This document shows positions 43,705-51,096 of a DNA stretch of 55,678 nucleotides, in pieces (the first letter of the stretch is position 1; every line of letters begins with the position of its first letter). The notes beneath the pieces are model-generated. The model was not told the DNA's origin, searched no databases, and saw nothing but the letters and a program-made list of their open reading frames with translations. The DNA is from Verrucomicrobiaceae bacterium (lineage in GTDB: Bacteria; Verrucomicrobiota; Verrucomicrobiia; Verrucomicrobiales; Verrucomicrobiaceae). The translations under genes and the position numbers were made by a program. Location of the stretch: NCBI GenBank assembly GCA_016795465.1, contig JAEUHK010000109.1:1-55678 (forward strand), given 5' to 3'.

Positions 43705-43730
43705 GAGCGGGGCAGGAATGCCCCGAATAC
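43705..43730. repeat. Short palindrome CGGGGCAGGAATGCCCCG, copy 1
   Basis: The palindrome at 43708-43725 is flanked by GAG and AATAC. A near-identical copy with the same flanks lies at 48678-48703. It begins about 10 bp after a stop codon, immediately before a terminator. Confidence 0.8.
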
Positions 43731-43772
43731 AAAAAGCCCGCGGACCTCGAAAGGTCTGCGGGCTTCTTTTTC
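43731..43772. terminator. Bidirectional Rho-independent terminator
   Basis: A long GC stem (AGCCCGCGGACCT paired with AGGTCTGCGGGCTT, loop CGAA) is flanked by A-tract on the left and T-tract on the right. It can terminate both the rightward haem protein gene (stop 43695) and leftward purH (stop 43795). Confidence 0.9.
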
Positions 43773-43794
43773 GACCTCGGAGGCCGTCTGCGGT

Positions 43795-45333
43795 TTAATG
43801 CAGGAAGTGGCGGTAGCCGGTGAAGACCATGGCCATCTTGCGTTCATCAGCGGCGGCGATGACATCGGCATCTTTGACAGAGCCGCCGGGCTGGATGGCA
43901 GCGGTGGCACCGGCATCGGCGGCGGCCATGAGACCGTCAGGGAAGGGGAACATGGCGTCGGAGGCCACGATGCTGCCTTTGAGGCTGAGACCGGCTTCCT
44001 GTGCCTTCCACACGGCGATGCGGCAGGAGTCCACGCGGCTCATCTGACCGGCACCGATGGCGAGCGTGCGGTCGTGAGTGGCAAACACGATGGCGTTCGA
44101 CTTCACATGCTTCACCACACGCCAGCCAAAGCGCATGGCTTCGAGTTCATCGCGGGTCGGCGGGCGGATGGTCTTCACTTTGTTTTCGAGATCATCAAGG
44201 CCGAGGGCACGCGGATCGCTGTCCATGACCATCACGCCGCCAGGAGCGGAGCGGATGATCGGCTCAGCGAGAGCTTCGGCGACGCCGGGGAGCATCTGGA
44301 TGAGGCGCAGGTTCTTTTTCTTCTGGAGCAAAGCACGGGCATCAGCATCGAAATCAGGCGCGATGATCACATCGGTGAAAATCTCCGAGATGATGCGGGC
44401 GAGACCGAGCGTCATGCTGCGGTTCACGACGATCACACCGCCAAAGGGAGCCTGCTTGTCGGTCTCGAAGGCCTTCTGCCAGGCCTCGCGGAGGTCTTCA
44501 TCGGCACAGCCGACGCCGCAGGGGTTGGTGTGCTTCAAGATAGCCACGGTAGGGCGGCGGAATTCGAGGGCGATCTCCGCGGCGGCCTGGATGTCGAGCA
44601 CATTGGTGTAGCTGAGGTCTTTGCCATGCAGCTTCACAAAGTAATCGCCGAAGTTGCCGTACAGCGAGGTCTTCTGGTGCGGATTGTCACCGTAACGTAG
44701 CTCGGCGTAGAGCGGCAGGGAGACGTTGAAGGTCTTGTGCGTGCTCTGCTCCTTGTTCAAGTAGGCAGCGATGGCCGTATCGTAGGCTCCGGTGCGCTGG
44801 AAGACCTTGCAGGCCAGGCGCTCGCGGGTGGCGAGGCTCGTCTCACCGGCGTTTTCCTTCATTTCGGCCAGCACGACGGTGTAATCGGCGGGATCGGTGA
44901 TGACGGTGACCCAGCGGTGGTTCTTGGCGGCGCTGCGCAGCATGGACGGGCCGCCGATGTCGATGTTCTCGATGGCCTCTTCGAGGGTCACATCCTTCTT
45001 CGCGATGGTTTGCTCAAAGGGATAGAGATTCACGACGACGAGGTCGATGAGCGGAATCTCATGCTTCTTCGCGTTACGCTTGTCTTCGTCGTTGTCGCGA
45101 CGCTGGAGGAGACCGCCGTGGACCTTCGGGTGGAGGGTTTTGACGCGGCCGTCGAACATCTCCGGGAAACCCGTGTAGTCCGAAACGTCGATCACGGTCA
45201 AACCGGCGTCTTTGAGGTGCTTCGCGGTGCCGCCGGTGGAGAGCAGCTCCACGTTGAGGGCGGCGAGACCTTTGGCGAAGTCAACGAGGCCGGTTTTGTC
45301 CGAAACAGAGAGCAGGGCGCGGGCGATGGGCAT
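43795..45333 (-). CDS. purH: Bifunctional AICAR formyltransferase / IMP cyclohydrolase
   Basis: A 512-residue enzyme for the last two steps of de novo IMP synthesis. The N-terminal cyclohydrolase domain has ARALLSVSDKTGLVDFAKG, STGGTAKHLKDAG and the FDGRVKTLHPKVHGG strand. The formyltransferase domain has the catalytic Lys-His pair in AILKHTNPCGVG. The C terminus runs to AADERKMAMVFTGYRHFLH, the normal family end. I start at 45333 (MPIARALLSV); the longer frame adds an unconserved Pro-rich stretch. It shares a bidirectional terminator with the facing gene. Confidence 0.95.
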   Translation of the reverse strand: MPIARALLSVSDKTGLVDFAKGLAALNVELLSTGGTAKHLKDAGLTVIDVSDYTGFPEMFDGRVKTLHPKVHGGLLQRRDNDEDKRNAKKHEIPLIDLVVVNLYPFEQTIAKKDVTLEEAIENIDIGGPSMLRSAAKNHRWVTVITDPADYTVVLAEMKENAGETSLATRERLACKVFQRTGAYDTAIAAYLNKEQSTHKTFNVSLPLYAELRYGDNPHQKTSLYGNFGDYFVKLHGKDLSYTNVLDIQAAAEIALEFRRPTVAILKHTNPCGVGCADEDLREAWQKAFETDKQAPFGGVIVVNRSMTLGLARIISEIFTDVIIAPDFDADARALLQKKKNLRLIQMLPGVAEALAEPIIRSAPGGVMVMDSDPRALGLDDLENKVKTIRPPTRDELEAMRFGWRVVKHVKSNAIVFATHDRTLAIGAGQMSRVDSCRIAVWKAQEAGLSLKGSIVASDAMFPFPDGLMAAADAGATAAIQPGGSVKDADVIAAADERKMAMVFTGYRHFLH

Positions 45334-45392
45334 GGGCGGGAGAGAGTAGGAGGGGCAGTTAAGATGAAAATCCGGGGGTGCAAGGGGTTTGC

Positions 45393-45791
45393 TCAATCAT
45401 CCCGTGCGGGGCGTCCGCGGTTCTGTTTGATGCCGGAACGGTGGCGCTTCGATTTGACGAGCTTCTTCTTCAAAGAACGTGGCCGTGGACGGTTTTGGCG
45501 GCGGGCTTTTTCTTTTTCGTTCTGCGCTTCGAGCTTCTCGGCGGCCCGGCGGGCGGCAATGCGCTCGCAAAGCTCCTCGCGGGCCAAAATGCGGTTTTGG
45601 GACTGCGAACGCTCCCGCTGGCAGCGCACCTCGATGCCCGTCGGGACATGCCGCAGCACCACGGTGGAGCTGGTTTTGTTGATCTTTTGCCCGCCGGCAC
45701 CCGTGCCGCGGATGAAAGTCTCCTCCAAGTCCTCCTCGCGGATGCGGAGGCTCCGCATCCGGGCATTCAGGCCGTCTTCGCTCTCATTCAT
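45393..45791 (-). CDS. Peptide chain release factor-like protein with GGQ motif (ArfB-like)
   Basis: A 132-residue protein with the class I release factor catalytic domain only. The GGQ loop is present in RGTGAGGQKINKTSS, followed by VPTGIEVRCQRERSQSQNR and a very basic tail (KKKLVKSKRHRSG). It lacks the stop-codon recognition domain, so it resembles ArfB/YaeJ or RF-like proteins that rescue stalled ribosomes by hydrolysing peptidyl-tRNA. I start at 45791; the longer upstream frame is antisense to thyA. It is divergent from thyA, with 51 bp between start codons. Confidence 0.88.
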   Translation of the reverse strand: MNESEDGLNARMRSLRIREEDLEETFIRGTGAGGQKINKTSSTVVLRHVPTGIEVRCQRERSQSQNRILAREELCERIAARRAAEKLEAQNEKEKARRQNRPRPRSLKKKLVKSKRHRSGIKQNRGRPARDD

Positions 45792-45842
45792 GAGGTGATC
45801 TTTGCTGTTTGAAATGGCAGTCGCAACCGCTATGACAGCCGG

Positions 45843-46640
45843 ATGGAAGAATACCACCGACTGCTGCGCAAAGTGCTCGAACACGGCTCCTACCGTGAGG
45901 ACCGCACGGGCACGGGCGCGTATTCGGTTTTTGGCGAGCAGAGCCGCTATGACCTGCGCACGCATTTTCCGCTCGTGACGACAAAGAAGCTTCACCTGCG
46001 CTCGATCATTCATGAGTTGCTGTGGTTCATCAAAGGCGACACGAACGTCAAATACCTCCAGGACAACAAAGTGACGATCTGGGACGAATGGGCCGATGAG
46101 AATGGTGACCTCGGCCCGGTGTATGGTGCCCAATGGAGACGCTGGCAGGGCGATGATGACGCCACGCCGCACGACCAGATCGCGGATGTGGTCGAGTCGC
46201 TGAAAAAGAACCCCTACAGCCGCCGCCACATCGTCAGTGCGTGGAATGTCGGCCGCATTGGCGAGATGGCGCTGCCGCCCTGCCACTGCCTGTTCCAGTT
46301 CTTCGTCGATAAAGGTCATCTGAGCTGCCAGCTCTACCAGCGGAGTGCGGATCTCTTCCTTGGCGTGCCGTTCAACATCGCCAGCTATGCCTTGCTCACG
46401 ATGATGGTGGCGCAGGTATGCGATTTGAAGCCCGGCGAGTTCGTTCACACCTTTGGCGATTTGCATCTTTACTCGAATCACCTCGATCAAGCCCGCGAGC
46501 AGTTGTCACGCGAGCCGCGGCCGCTGCCGGTGATGAAGATCAATCCCGATGTGAAGCACCTTGATGACTTCAAATTCGAGGATTTCACCCTCGAAGGCTA
46601 CGATCCGCATCCGACGATCAAGGCACCGATTGCGGTGTGA
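45843..46640 (+). CDS. thyA: Thymidylate synthase
   Basis: A 265-residue enzyme, the standard length for ThyA, which methylates dUMP to dTMP using methylene-tetrahydrofolate. The signature is complete: DRTGTGAYSVFGEQSRYDL near 20-37, the LLWFIKGDTNVKYL helix, the catalytic Cys147 in ALPPCHCLFQF, and QRSADLFLGVPFNIASYA. It is monocistronic as far as can be seen, and its stop lies one base from the convergent LpxH-like gene stop. Confidence 0.97.
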   Translation: MEEYHRLLRKVLEHGSYREDRTGTGAYSVFGEQSRYDLRTHFPLVTTKKLHLRSIIHELLWFIKGDTNVKYLQDNKVTIWDEWADENGDLGPVYGAQWRRWQGDDDATPHDQIADVVESLKKNPYSRRHIVSAWNVGRIGEMALPPCHCLFQFFVDKGHLSCQLYQRSADLFLGVPFNIASYALLTMMVAQVCDLKPGEFVHTFGDLHLYSNHLDQAREQLSREPRPLPVMKINPDVKHLDDFKFEDFTLEGYDPHPTIKAPIAV

Positions 46641-46641
46641 T

Positions 46642-47460
46642 TCACGCCGCCTCGGTTTGCAGGGCTTCCTTCGGTTCGCGGTGCGTGCGGCGGCAGAAGT
46701 CGTCGTAGCTGATGACCTCAAAGCGGCCGTCAAGATGCTCAATGATGGCGGTCATGGATTCCACCCAGTCGCCGGAGTTGAGGTAATGCACCTCGCCGAG
46801 CATCTTGTCCGTGGGCGTGTGGATGTGACCGCAGATGAGGCCCGCGCATTGACGCCAGCGGGCGAGTTCGACGACCTGCTCCTCCCAGCGGCCCATCGGG
46901 CTCACTTTGGCCTTCACCTTGGCTTTCGCCCATTTCGCGAGGGAAAAGGGCTCTTTGCCGAGAAGTTTGCGCACCCAGTCGATGATGCGGTTGAAGCGGA
47001 GAAGGGCGTTGTAGCCGTAACCGCCGAGTTTGGCGAGCCAGGCATGGTTCGTCGTCACCGCGTCAAAGCCATCGCCATGCACGATGAGGTAGTCACCGCG
47101 TGAGGTGGCATGCACATGCTCCTCGGCGATGCTCAAATTATCGAGTTGGATGGGGATGAAGCGGTCGAGGATGTCATCGTGGTTCCCTCGGAGGTAGATG
47201 ACCTGCGTGTTTTCCTTCTCCATCTTCCGCAACACGGTGCGGATGAAGCTCGTGTGGCCGTGATTCCAGCCACCGAGACGTTGCAGGTGCCACGCGTCGA
47301 TGATGTCGCCATTCAGGATGAGCTTCTCACAAGGTGTGTGACGCAGGAAATGCGCGGCCTGCAGGGCCTTGCTGTCCTTCATGCCGAGATGCACATCGGA
47401 AACGATCACCGTGCGCACGCGGAGCTTGGTCTTTTCGCGGATGGGATCGAGGTCGCTCAT
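46642..47460 (-). CDS. UDP-2,3-diacylglucosamine hydrolase-like metallophosphoesterase (LpxH-like)
   Basis: A 272-residue calcineurin-like phosphoesterase. All metal motifs are present: SDVHLG near 20-25, LNGDIIDAWH, RGNHDD, HGDGFD and GHIHTP. The spacing and the W-H after GDIID fit the LpxH/YbbF subgroup that cleaves UDP-2,3-diacylglucosamine in lipid A synthesis. The match to LpxH proper is not certain, since such proteins also occur as pathway partners of glycosyltransferases. The start overlaps the stop of the upstream GT4 gene (ATGA), so both probably act on the same lipid or sugar. Confidence 0.82.
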   Translation of the reverse strand: MSDLDPIREKTKLRVRTVIVSDVHLGMKDSKALQAAHFLRHTPCEKLILNGDIIDAWHLQRLGGWNHGHTSFIRTVLRKMEKENTQVIYLRGNHDDILDRFIPIQLDNLSIAEEHVHATSRGDYLIVHGDGFDAVTTNHAWLAKLGGYGYNALLRFNRIIDWVRKLLGKEPFSLAKWAKAKVKAKVSPMGRWEEQVVELARWRQCAGLICGHIHTPTDKMLGEVHYLNSGDWVESMTAIIEHLDGRFEVISYDDFCRRTHREPKEALQTEAA

Positions 47461-48578
47461 GCGTTGGCGGGGCGTGCGGTGGCGAGTTCATGCTCGAATT
47501 GCTCGATGACACGGCCCCAGCCGAAGTCGCTGGCGGATTGCCGGGCGGCGTGGCGCAGCACGGCATCCTTCCAGCGGGCGGCGATGGCTTGAGTGCGGTT
47601 CACAAAAGCATCTTCGTCGCCAAACGGAGCCAGCCAACCATTTTCACCATCGCGGATCACGAGACGTGGCGCGGCATAATCAAAGGCCAGCACGCCAAGC
47701 CCGCTTGCCATCGCCTCCAGCACCACATTGCCAAACGTCTCGGTGATGCTCGGGAAGAGAAACAGATCAGCGCTGGCATAATGTCGTGCGAGATCCGCTC
47801 CGGTGCGTGCGCCGGCATAAATGGCCTGCGGATGCTCGTTGCGCATCGCTTCGAGCCGCGGGCCATCGCCGACAAAGACGAGCCTGGCCTGCGGCTGCAC
47901 GATGCGGAGAGCCTCGAAGGCCCGGACAGCCAGCGGGAGGTTCTTTTCCGCGGCGATTCGGCCCACGCAGATGGCCACGGGTGTGTTGTCATCGGCTCCC
48001 CAGCTTTGCCGAAGCTCCACACTCCGGCGTTCCGGGCTGAACAGATCCGTGTCCACACCGCGACCGAGCACGCCGACATTCTTGATGCCCCATTTGGTCA
48101 GCATCGCGGCCGTGTCCTGGGACGGCGTCAGCGTGCGGGCAGTGGCATTGTGAATGCTGCGCAGGATGCCGGAGGCCACGGCCTCCATGCCGGGGAGATT
48201 GTAGTCCTCGAGGTAGGATTGGAAATTCGTGTGAAAGCCGCTCACCACCGGCAAGTGACGCTTGGCGGCTGTGCGAATGGCCGCGATACCGAGCGGGGTC
48301 TCGGTGGCCACATACAGCACCTCAGGGCGAAACGAATCAAACAGCACCGAAAGCTCCCGGCCGGAGGCAAAGCCGATGCGCAGGGCATCATAGCCCGGCA
48401 CGGGCATGGAGGACATCACATGCCTGGGAAGGCCTGGCTCGCGACTGGACGCCTCCAGCGTCGTGACGACCTCGACGACGTGTCCACGCTTCGCCAGGCC
48501 CTCGCTGAGCGTTTGCAGGGACCTCGCTACGCCGTTGATATCGGGCGGGTAGGTGTCGGTGACGATCAGGATGCGCAT
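47457..48578 (-). CDS. Glycosyltransferase family 4 (mannosyltransferase-like)
   Basis: A 373-residue GT-B enzyme. The N-terminal motif MRILIVTDTYPPDINGVARSL with the N-G-V acceptor loop and the HTNFQSYLEDYNLPGM region are like the MgtA/DgtA-type lipid glycosyltransferases. The C-terminal domain has VGRIAAEKNLPLAVRAFEAL and SITETFGNVVLEAMASGLG (E-x7-E). The family usually transfers mannose or glucose to lipid acceptors. I start at 48578; upstream codons are unconserved. It is coupled to the LpxH-like gene by a four-base overlap, so a glycolipid pathway is likely. Confidence 0.87.
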   Translation of the reverse strand: MRILIVTDTYPPDINGVARSLQTLSEGLAKRGHVVEVVTTLEASSREPGLPRHVMSSMPVPGYDALRIGFASGRELSVLFDSFRPEVLYVATETPLGIAAIRTAAKRHLPVVSGFHTNFQSYLEDYNLPGMEAVASGILRSIHNATARTLTPSQDTAAMLTKWGIKNVGVLGRGVDTDLFSPERRSVELRQSWGADDNTPVAICVGRIAAEKNLPLAVRAFEALRIVQPQARLVFVGDGPRLEAMRNEHPQAIYAGARTGADLARHYASADLFLFPSITETFGNVVLEAMASGLGVLAFDYAAPRLVIRDGENGWLAPFGDEDAFVNRTQAIAARWKDAVLRHAARQSASDFGWGRVIEQFEHELATARPANA

Positions 48579-48652
48579 GACGCGAGGAAACAGCACCAGA
48601 GTGCGCTTTCCAAGCGGCTTGTGTGACGAAAACGTCAGCGCCGAGGCGGACA

Positions 48653-48703
48653 GTATCGGGGCCACTCCTGGCCCCACGAGCGGGGCAGGAATGCCCCGGA
48701 TAC
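48653..48703. repeat. Composite palindrome containing CGGGGCAGGAATGCCCCG, copy 2
   Basis: Two adjacent hairpins (GGGGCCACTCCTGGCCCC at 48658-48675 and CGGGGCAGGAATGCCCCG at 48681-48698) lie inside a larger inverted repeat whose ends read GTATCGGGGC and GCCCCGGATAC. It lies five bases after the proS stop on the leftward strand, where it could end the transcript. Confidence 0.85.
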
Positions 48704-48707
48704 GAGA

Positions 48708-50222
48708 TCAGTAGCTGCGGGCAAAGATCACGCGACGGCTGCTCGGGCGGCCGGTGAGGAAGCACTTGCCCTCTTCGGCGTATTGATCGCCGTTCGGGAT
48801 GCAGCGGATGGTGATCTTGTTCTCCTTCGCGAGCTTTTCTTCCTCTTCCATCGTGCCAGCCCAATGCATGAGGGCAAAGCCGCCGCCGTTTTCATCAGCG
48901 AAGAAGGCTTTGAACTCGTCCAGTGTGTCGAGCTTCTTCATGTTCGCGTCACGCATCGCGGTGGCGCGGTCGAGCAGGGCTTGCTGAATCTCAGCGAGAC
49001 GTTCCTGCACGGTCTGGATGAAGTCTTCCTTCGGAATGAATTCCTTCTCCTTCGGGCCTTTGTCGCGACGGGCCACCGCGACGCTGCGGCTGGTGATGTC
49101 ACGCGGTCCCATCTCGATACGCATCGGCACGCCCTTCTTGATCCATTCCCAGTTCTTCTGGCCACCAGCCAGGTCACGCTTGTCCACCAGCACGCGGATG
49201 GGCTCACCAGCCCAGGTTTGCGAGCGCAGCGTCTGCGCCAGCGCCTCGCAGGCGTCGATGATTTCCTGACGGGTATCCGGCTTCGGAGTGACGGGAAGAA
49301 TGACGATCTGCTGAGGAGCGATGCGGGGCGGCAGCATCACGCCATCGTCATCGCCGTGCGCCATGATCATCGTGCCGATCAGGCGAGTGCTCACGCCCCA
49401 GCTCGTCGTGTGAGCGAACTGCTTCGTGTTGTCACGGCCCAGGAACTGAATGCCGGCGGCCTTGGCAAAGTTCTGCCCGAGGTAGTGCGAGGTGCCCGCC
49501 TGGATGGCCTTTTTGTCCTGCACCATCGCTTCGACGGTCAGGGTGCGCACAGCGCCGGGGAAACGCTCGCGCTCGGTCTTTTCACCGGGGATCGTCGGGA
49601 TTGCGAGGTGATCGCGGAGGAAGTCTTCATACACTTTGTGCATCGTTTCCGTCTCCACGATGGCTTCTTCGGCCGTTTCGTGAGCGGTGTGGCCTTCCTG
49701 CCAGAGGAACTCGGCCGTGCGCAGGAACAAACGCGGACGCATTTCCCAGCGCATGACGTTGGCCCATTGGTTGATGAGCAGCGGGAGATCGCGGTAGCTC
49801 TCGACCCAGCGGGCAAAGGCCGCGCCGATGATCGTTTCGGAGGTCGGGCGGATGACGAAAGGCTCGGCGAGCTCGCCAGTGGGGACCATCTTGGTAGTGC
49901 CATCGGGCTGCTTCTGCGCTTCGAGGCGATGATGCGTGACCACGGCGCACTCGGTGGCAAAGCCCTCGGCATGCTGCGCCTCCTTTTCGAGGTAGCTCAG
50001 CGGGATGAGCAGCGGGAAATAGGCGTTCACATGGCCGGTGGCCTTGAACTTCGCATCGAGCTGGCGCTGGATGTTTTCCCAGATGCCATAGCCCCAAGGC
50101 TTGATGACCATGCAGCCGCGGACTTCGGAGTTTTCGGCGAGATCAGCGGCGCGGATGACCTGCTGATACCATTCAGGGAAATCTTTTTCGCGAGTCGGAG
50201 TGATGGCGGTGGCGTTGCTCAT
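48708..50222 (-). CDS. proS: Proline--tRNA ligase (archaeal/eukaryotic-type, short form)
   Basis: A 504-residue class II aminoacyl-tRNA synthetase that charges tRNA-Pro. It has the arrangement of the ~500-residue archaeal/eukaryotic-like ProRS, with no INS editing domain: opening EKDFPEWYQQVIRAADLAE, VKPWGY-like segment GCMVIKPWGYGIWENIQ, motif 2 region with MRWEMRPRLFLRTAEFLWQEGH, motif 3 with SWGVSTRLIGTMIMAHGD, and an anticodon-binding domain. The C terminus GKCFLTGRPSSRRVIFARSY with its final Tyr is typical of this form. I start at 50222. Most other bacteria use the longer form, but short-form ProRS is scattered among them. Confidence 0.93.
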   Translation of the reverse strand: MSNATAITPTREKDFPEWYQQVIRAADLAENSEVRGCMVIKPWGYGIWENIQRQLDAKFKATGHVNAYFPLLIPLSYLEKEAQHAEGFATECAVVTHHRLEAQKQPDGTTKMVPTGELAEPFVIRPTSETIIGAAFARWVESYRDLPLLINQWANVMRWEMRPRLFLRTAEFLWQEGHTAHETAEEAIVETETMHKVYEDFLRDHLAIPTIPGEKTERERFPGAVRTLTVEAMVQDKKAIQAGTSHYLGQNFAKAAGIQFLGRDNTKQFAHTTSWGVSTRLIGTMIMAHGDDDGVMLPPRIAPQQIVILPVTPKPDTRQEIIDACEALAQTLRSQTWAGEPIRVLVDKRDLAGGQKNWEWIKKGVPMRIEMGPRDITSRSVAVARRDKGPKEKEFIPKEDFIQTVQERLAEIQQALLDRATAMRDANMKKLDTLDEFKAFFADENGGGFALMHWAGTMEEEEKLAKENKITIRCIPNGDQYAEEGKCFLTGRPSSRRVIFARSY

Positions 50223-50337
50223 GGAAGGGCGCGGAGAGTAGGGCAGGGAAGCCAAAGCGCAAGGCGGACGCGTGTATGATCCTTGCGGGGGCTGGGGTGC
50301 TGAAAAAACACTACGCCATCATTCCAGCTTCTCCCAC

Positions 50338-51054
50338 TCAGGCCGCCTTCTGGAGGCGGGAGGCCATCGCGCCGGGTTCGTCACGCTCCACGACGCCATC
50401 GCGGAGGCGGATGATGCGGGTGCAGCGCTCGACCATGCGTTCGTCATGAGTGACGAAGACGAGGGTTTTACCCGCTCGATTGAGGTCGTCGAAGATGCCG
50501 AGGACTTCCTGGCCGGATTTGCTATCCAGATTTCCCGTCGCCTCGTCGGCGAGGATCATGAGGGGATTGTTCGACAGGGCACGGGCGATGGCCACACGCT
50601 GTTGCTGGCCGCCGGAGAGCTCGGTGGGCTTGTGATAAAGGCGATGCTCCAGGCCGACCTGGGTGGCGAGGCGGGTGGCGACCTCGACCATGTCGGCGTC
50701 CTTGGCGCCGCCGTAATACATGGGCACAGCGATGTTTTCGATGACGCTGAGCTGCTGGATCAAATTGTAGCTCTGGAAGATGAAGCCGAGGTTGCGATTT
50801 CGCGCGGCGGAGAGGTCGTCATCATCGAGCTGAGCCACGTTTTGCCCGCCGAGGAAGTAATCGCCGCTGGTGGGCTGGTCGAGGCAGCCGAGGACATTTA
50901 GCAGCGTGGATTTCCCGCAACCGGAGGGCCCCATGATGCAAACATACTCGCCGGGGTAAATGGAGAGTGACACACCTTGCAGCACATGCTGGACCATGTC
51001 GCCCATGCGGTAGCTTTTGCGGATGTCCACGAGCTTGATGATGGGATCAGCCAT
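50338..51054 (-). CDS. ABC transporter ATP-binding protein (MacB/LolD type)
   Basis: A 238-residue ABC ATPase. Walker A is GPSGCGKST (42-50), the signature LSGGQQQR (146-153) and Walker B LMILADEATGNLDS from about 165. The sequence is of the MacB/LolD/FtsE subgroup, which drives mechanotransmission rather than substrate import. It is the last gene of an operon behind a TolC-like and a membrane-fusion-like gene. The expected FtsX/MacB-type permease is not encoded next to it in this window. The C-terminal tail (EPGAMASRLQKAA) is slightly extended. Confidence 0.92.
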   Translation of the reverse strand: MADPIIKLVDIRKSYRMGDMVQHVLQGVSLSIYPGEYVCIMGPSGCGKSTLLNVLGCLDQPTSGDYFLGGQNVAQLDDDDLSAARNRNLGFIFQSYNLIQQLSVIENIAVPMYYGGAKDADMVEVATRLATQVGLEHRLYHKPTELSGGQQQRVAIARALSNNPLMILADEATGNLDSKSGQEVLGIFDDLNRAGKTLVFVTHDERMVERCTRIIRLRDGVVERDEPGAMASRLQKAA

Positions 51055-51096
51055 GCGTCAGGAGGTGCCCGGTTCTCGGTGAGCGGCGAAAGGAAA

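Noticed and set aside
45792..46490. Upstream extension of the release factor-like frame
   Set aside because: It is antisense to thyA, whose motifs are complete.
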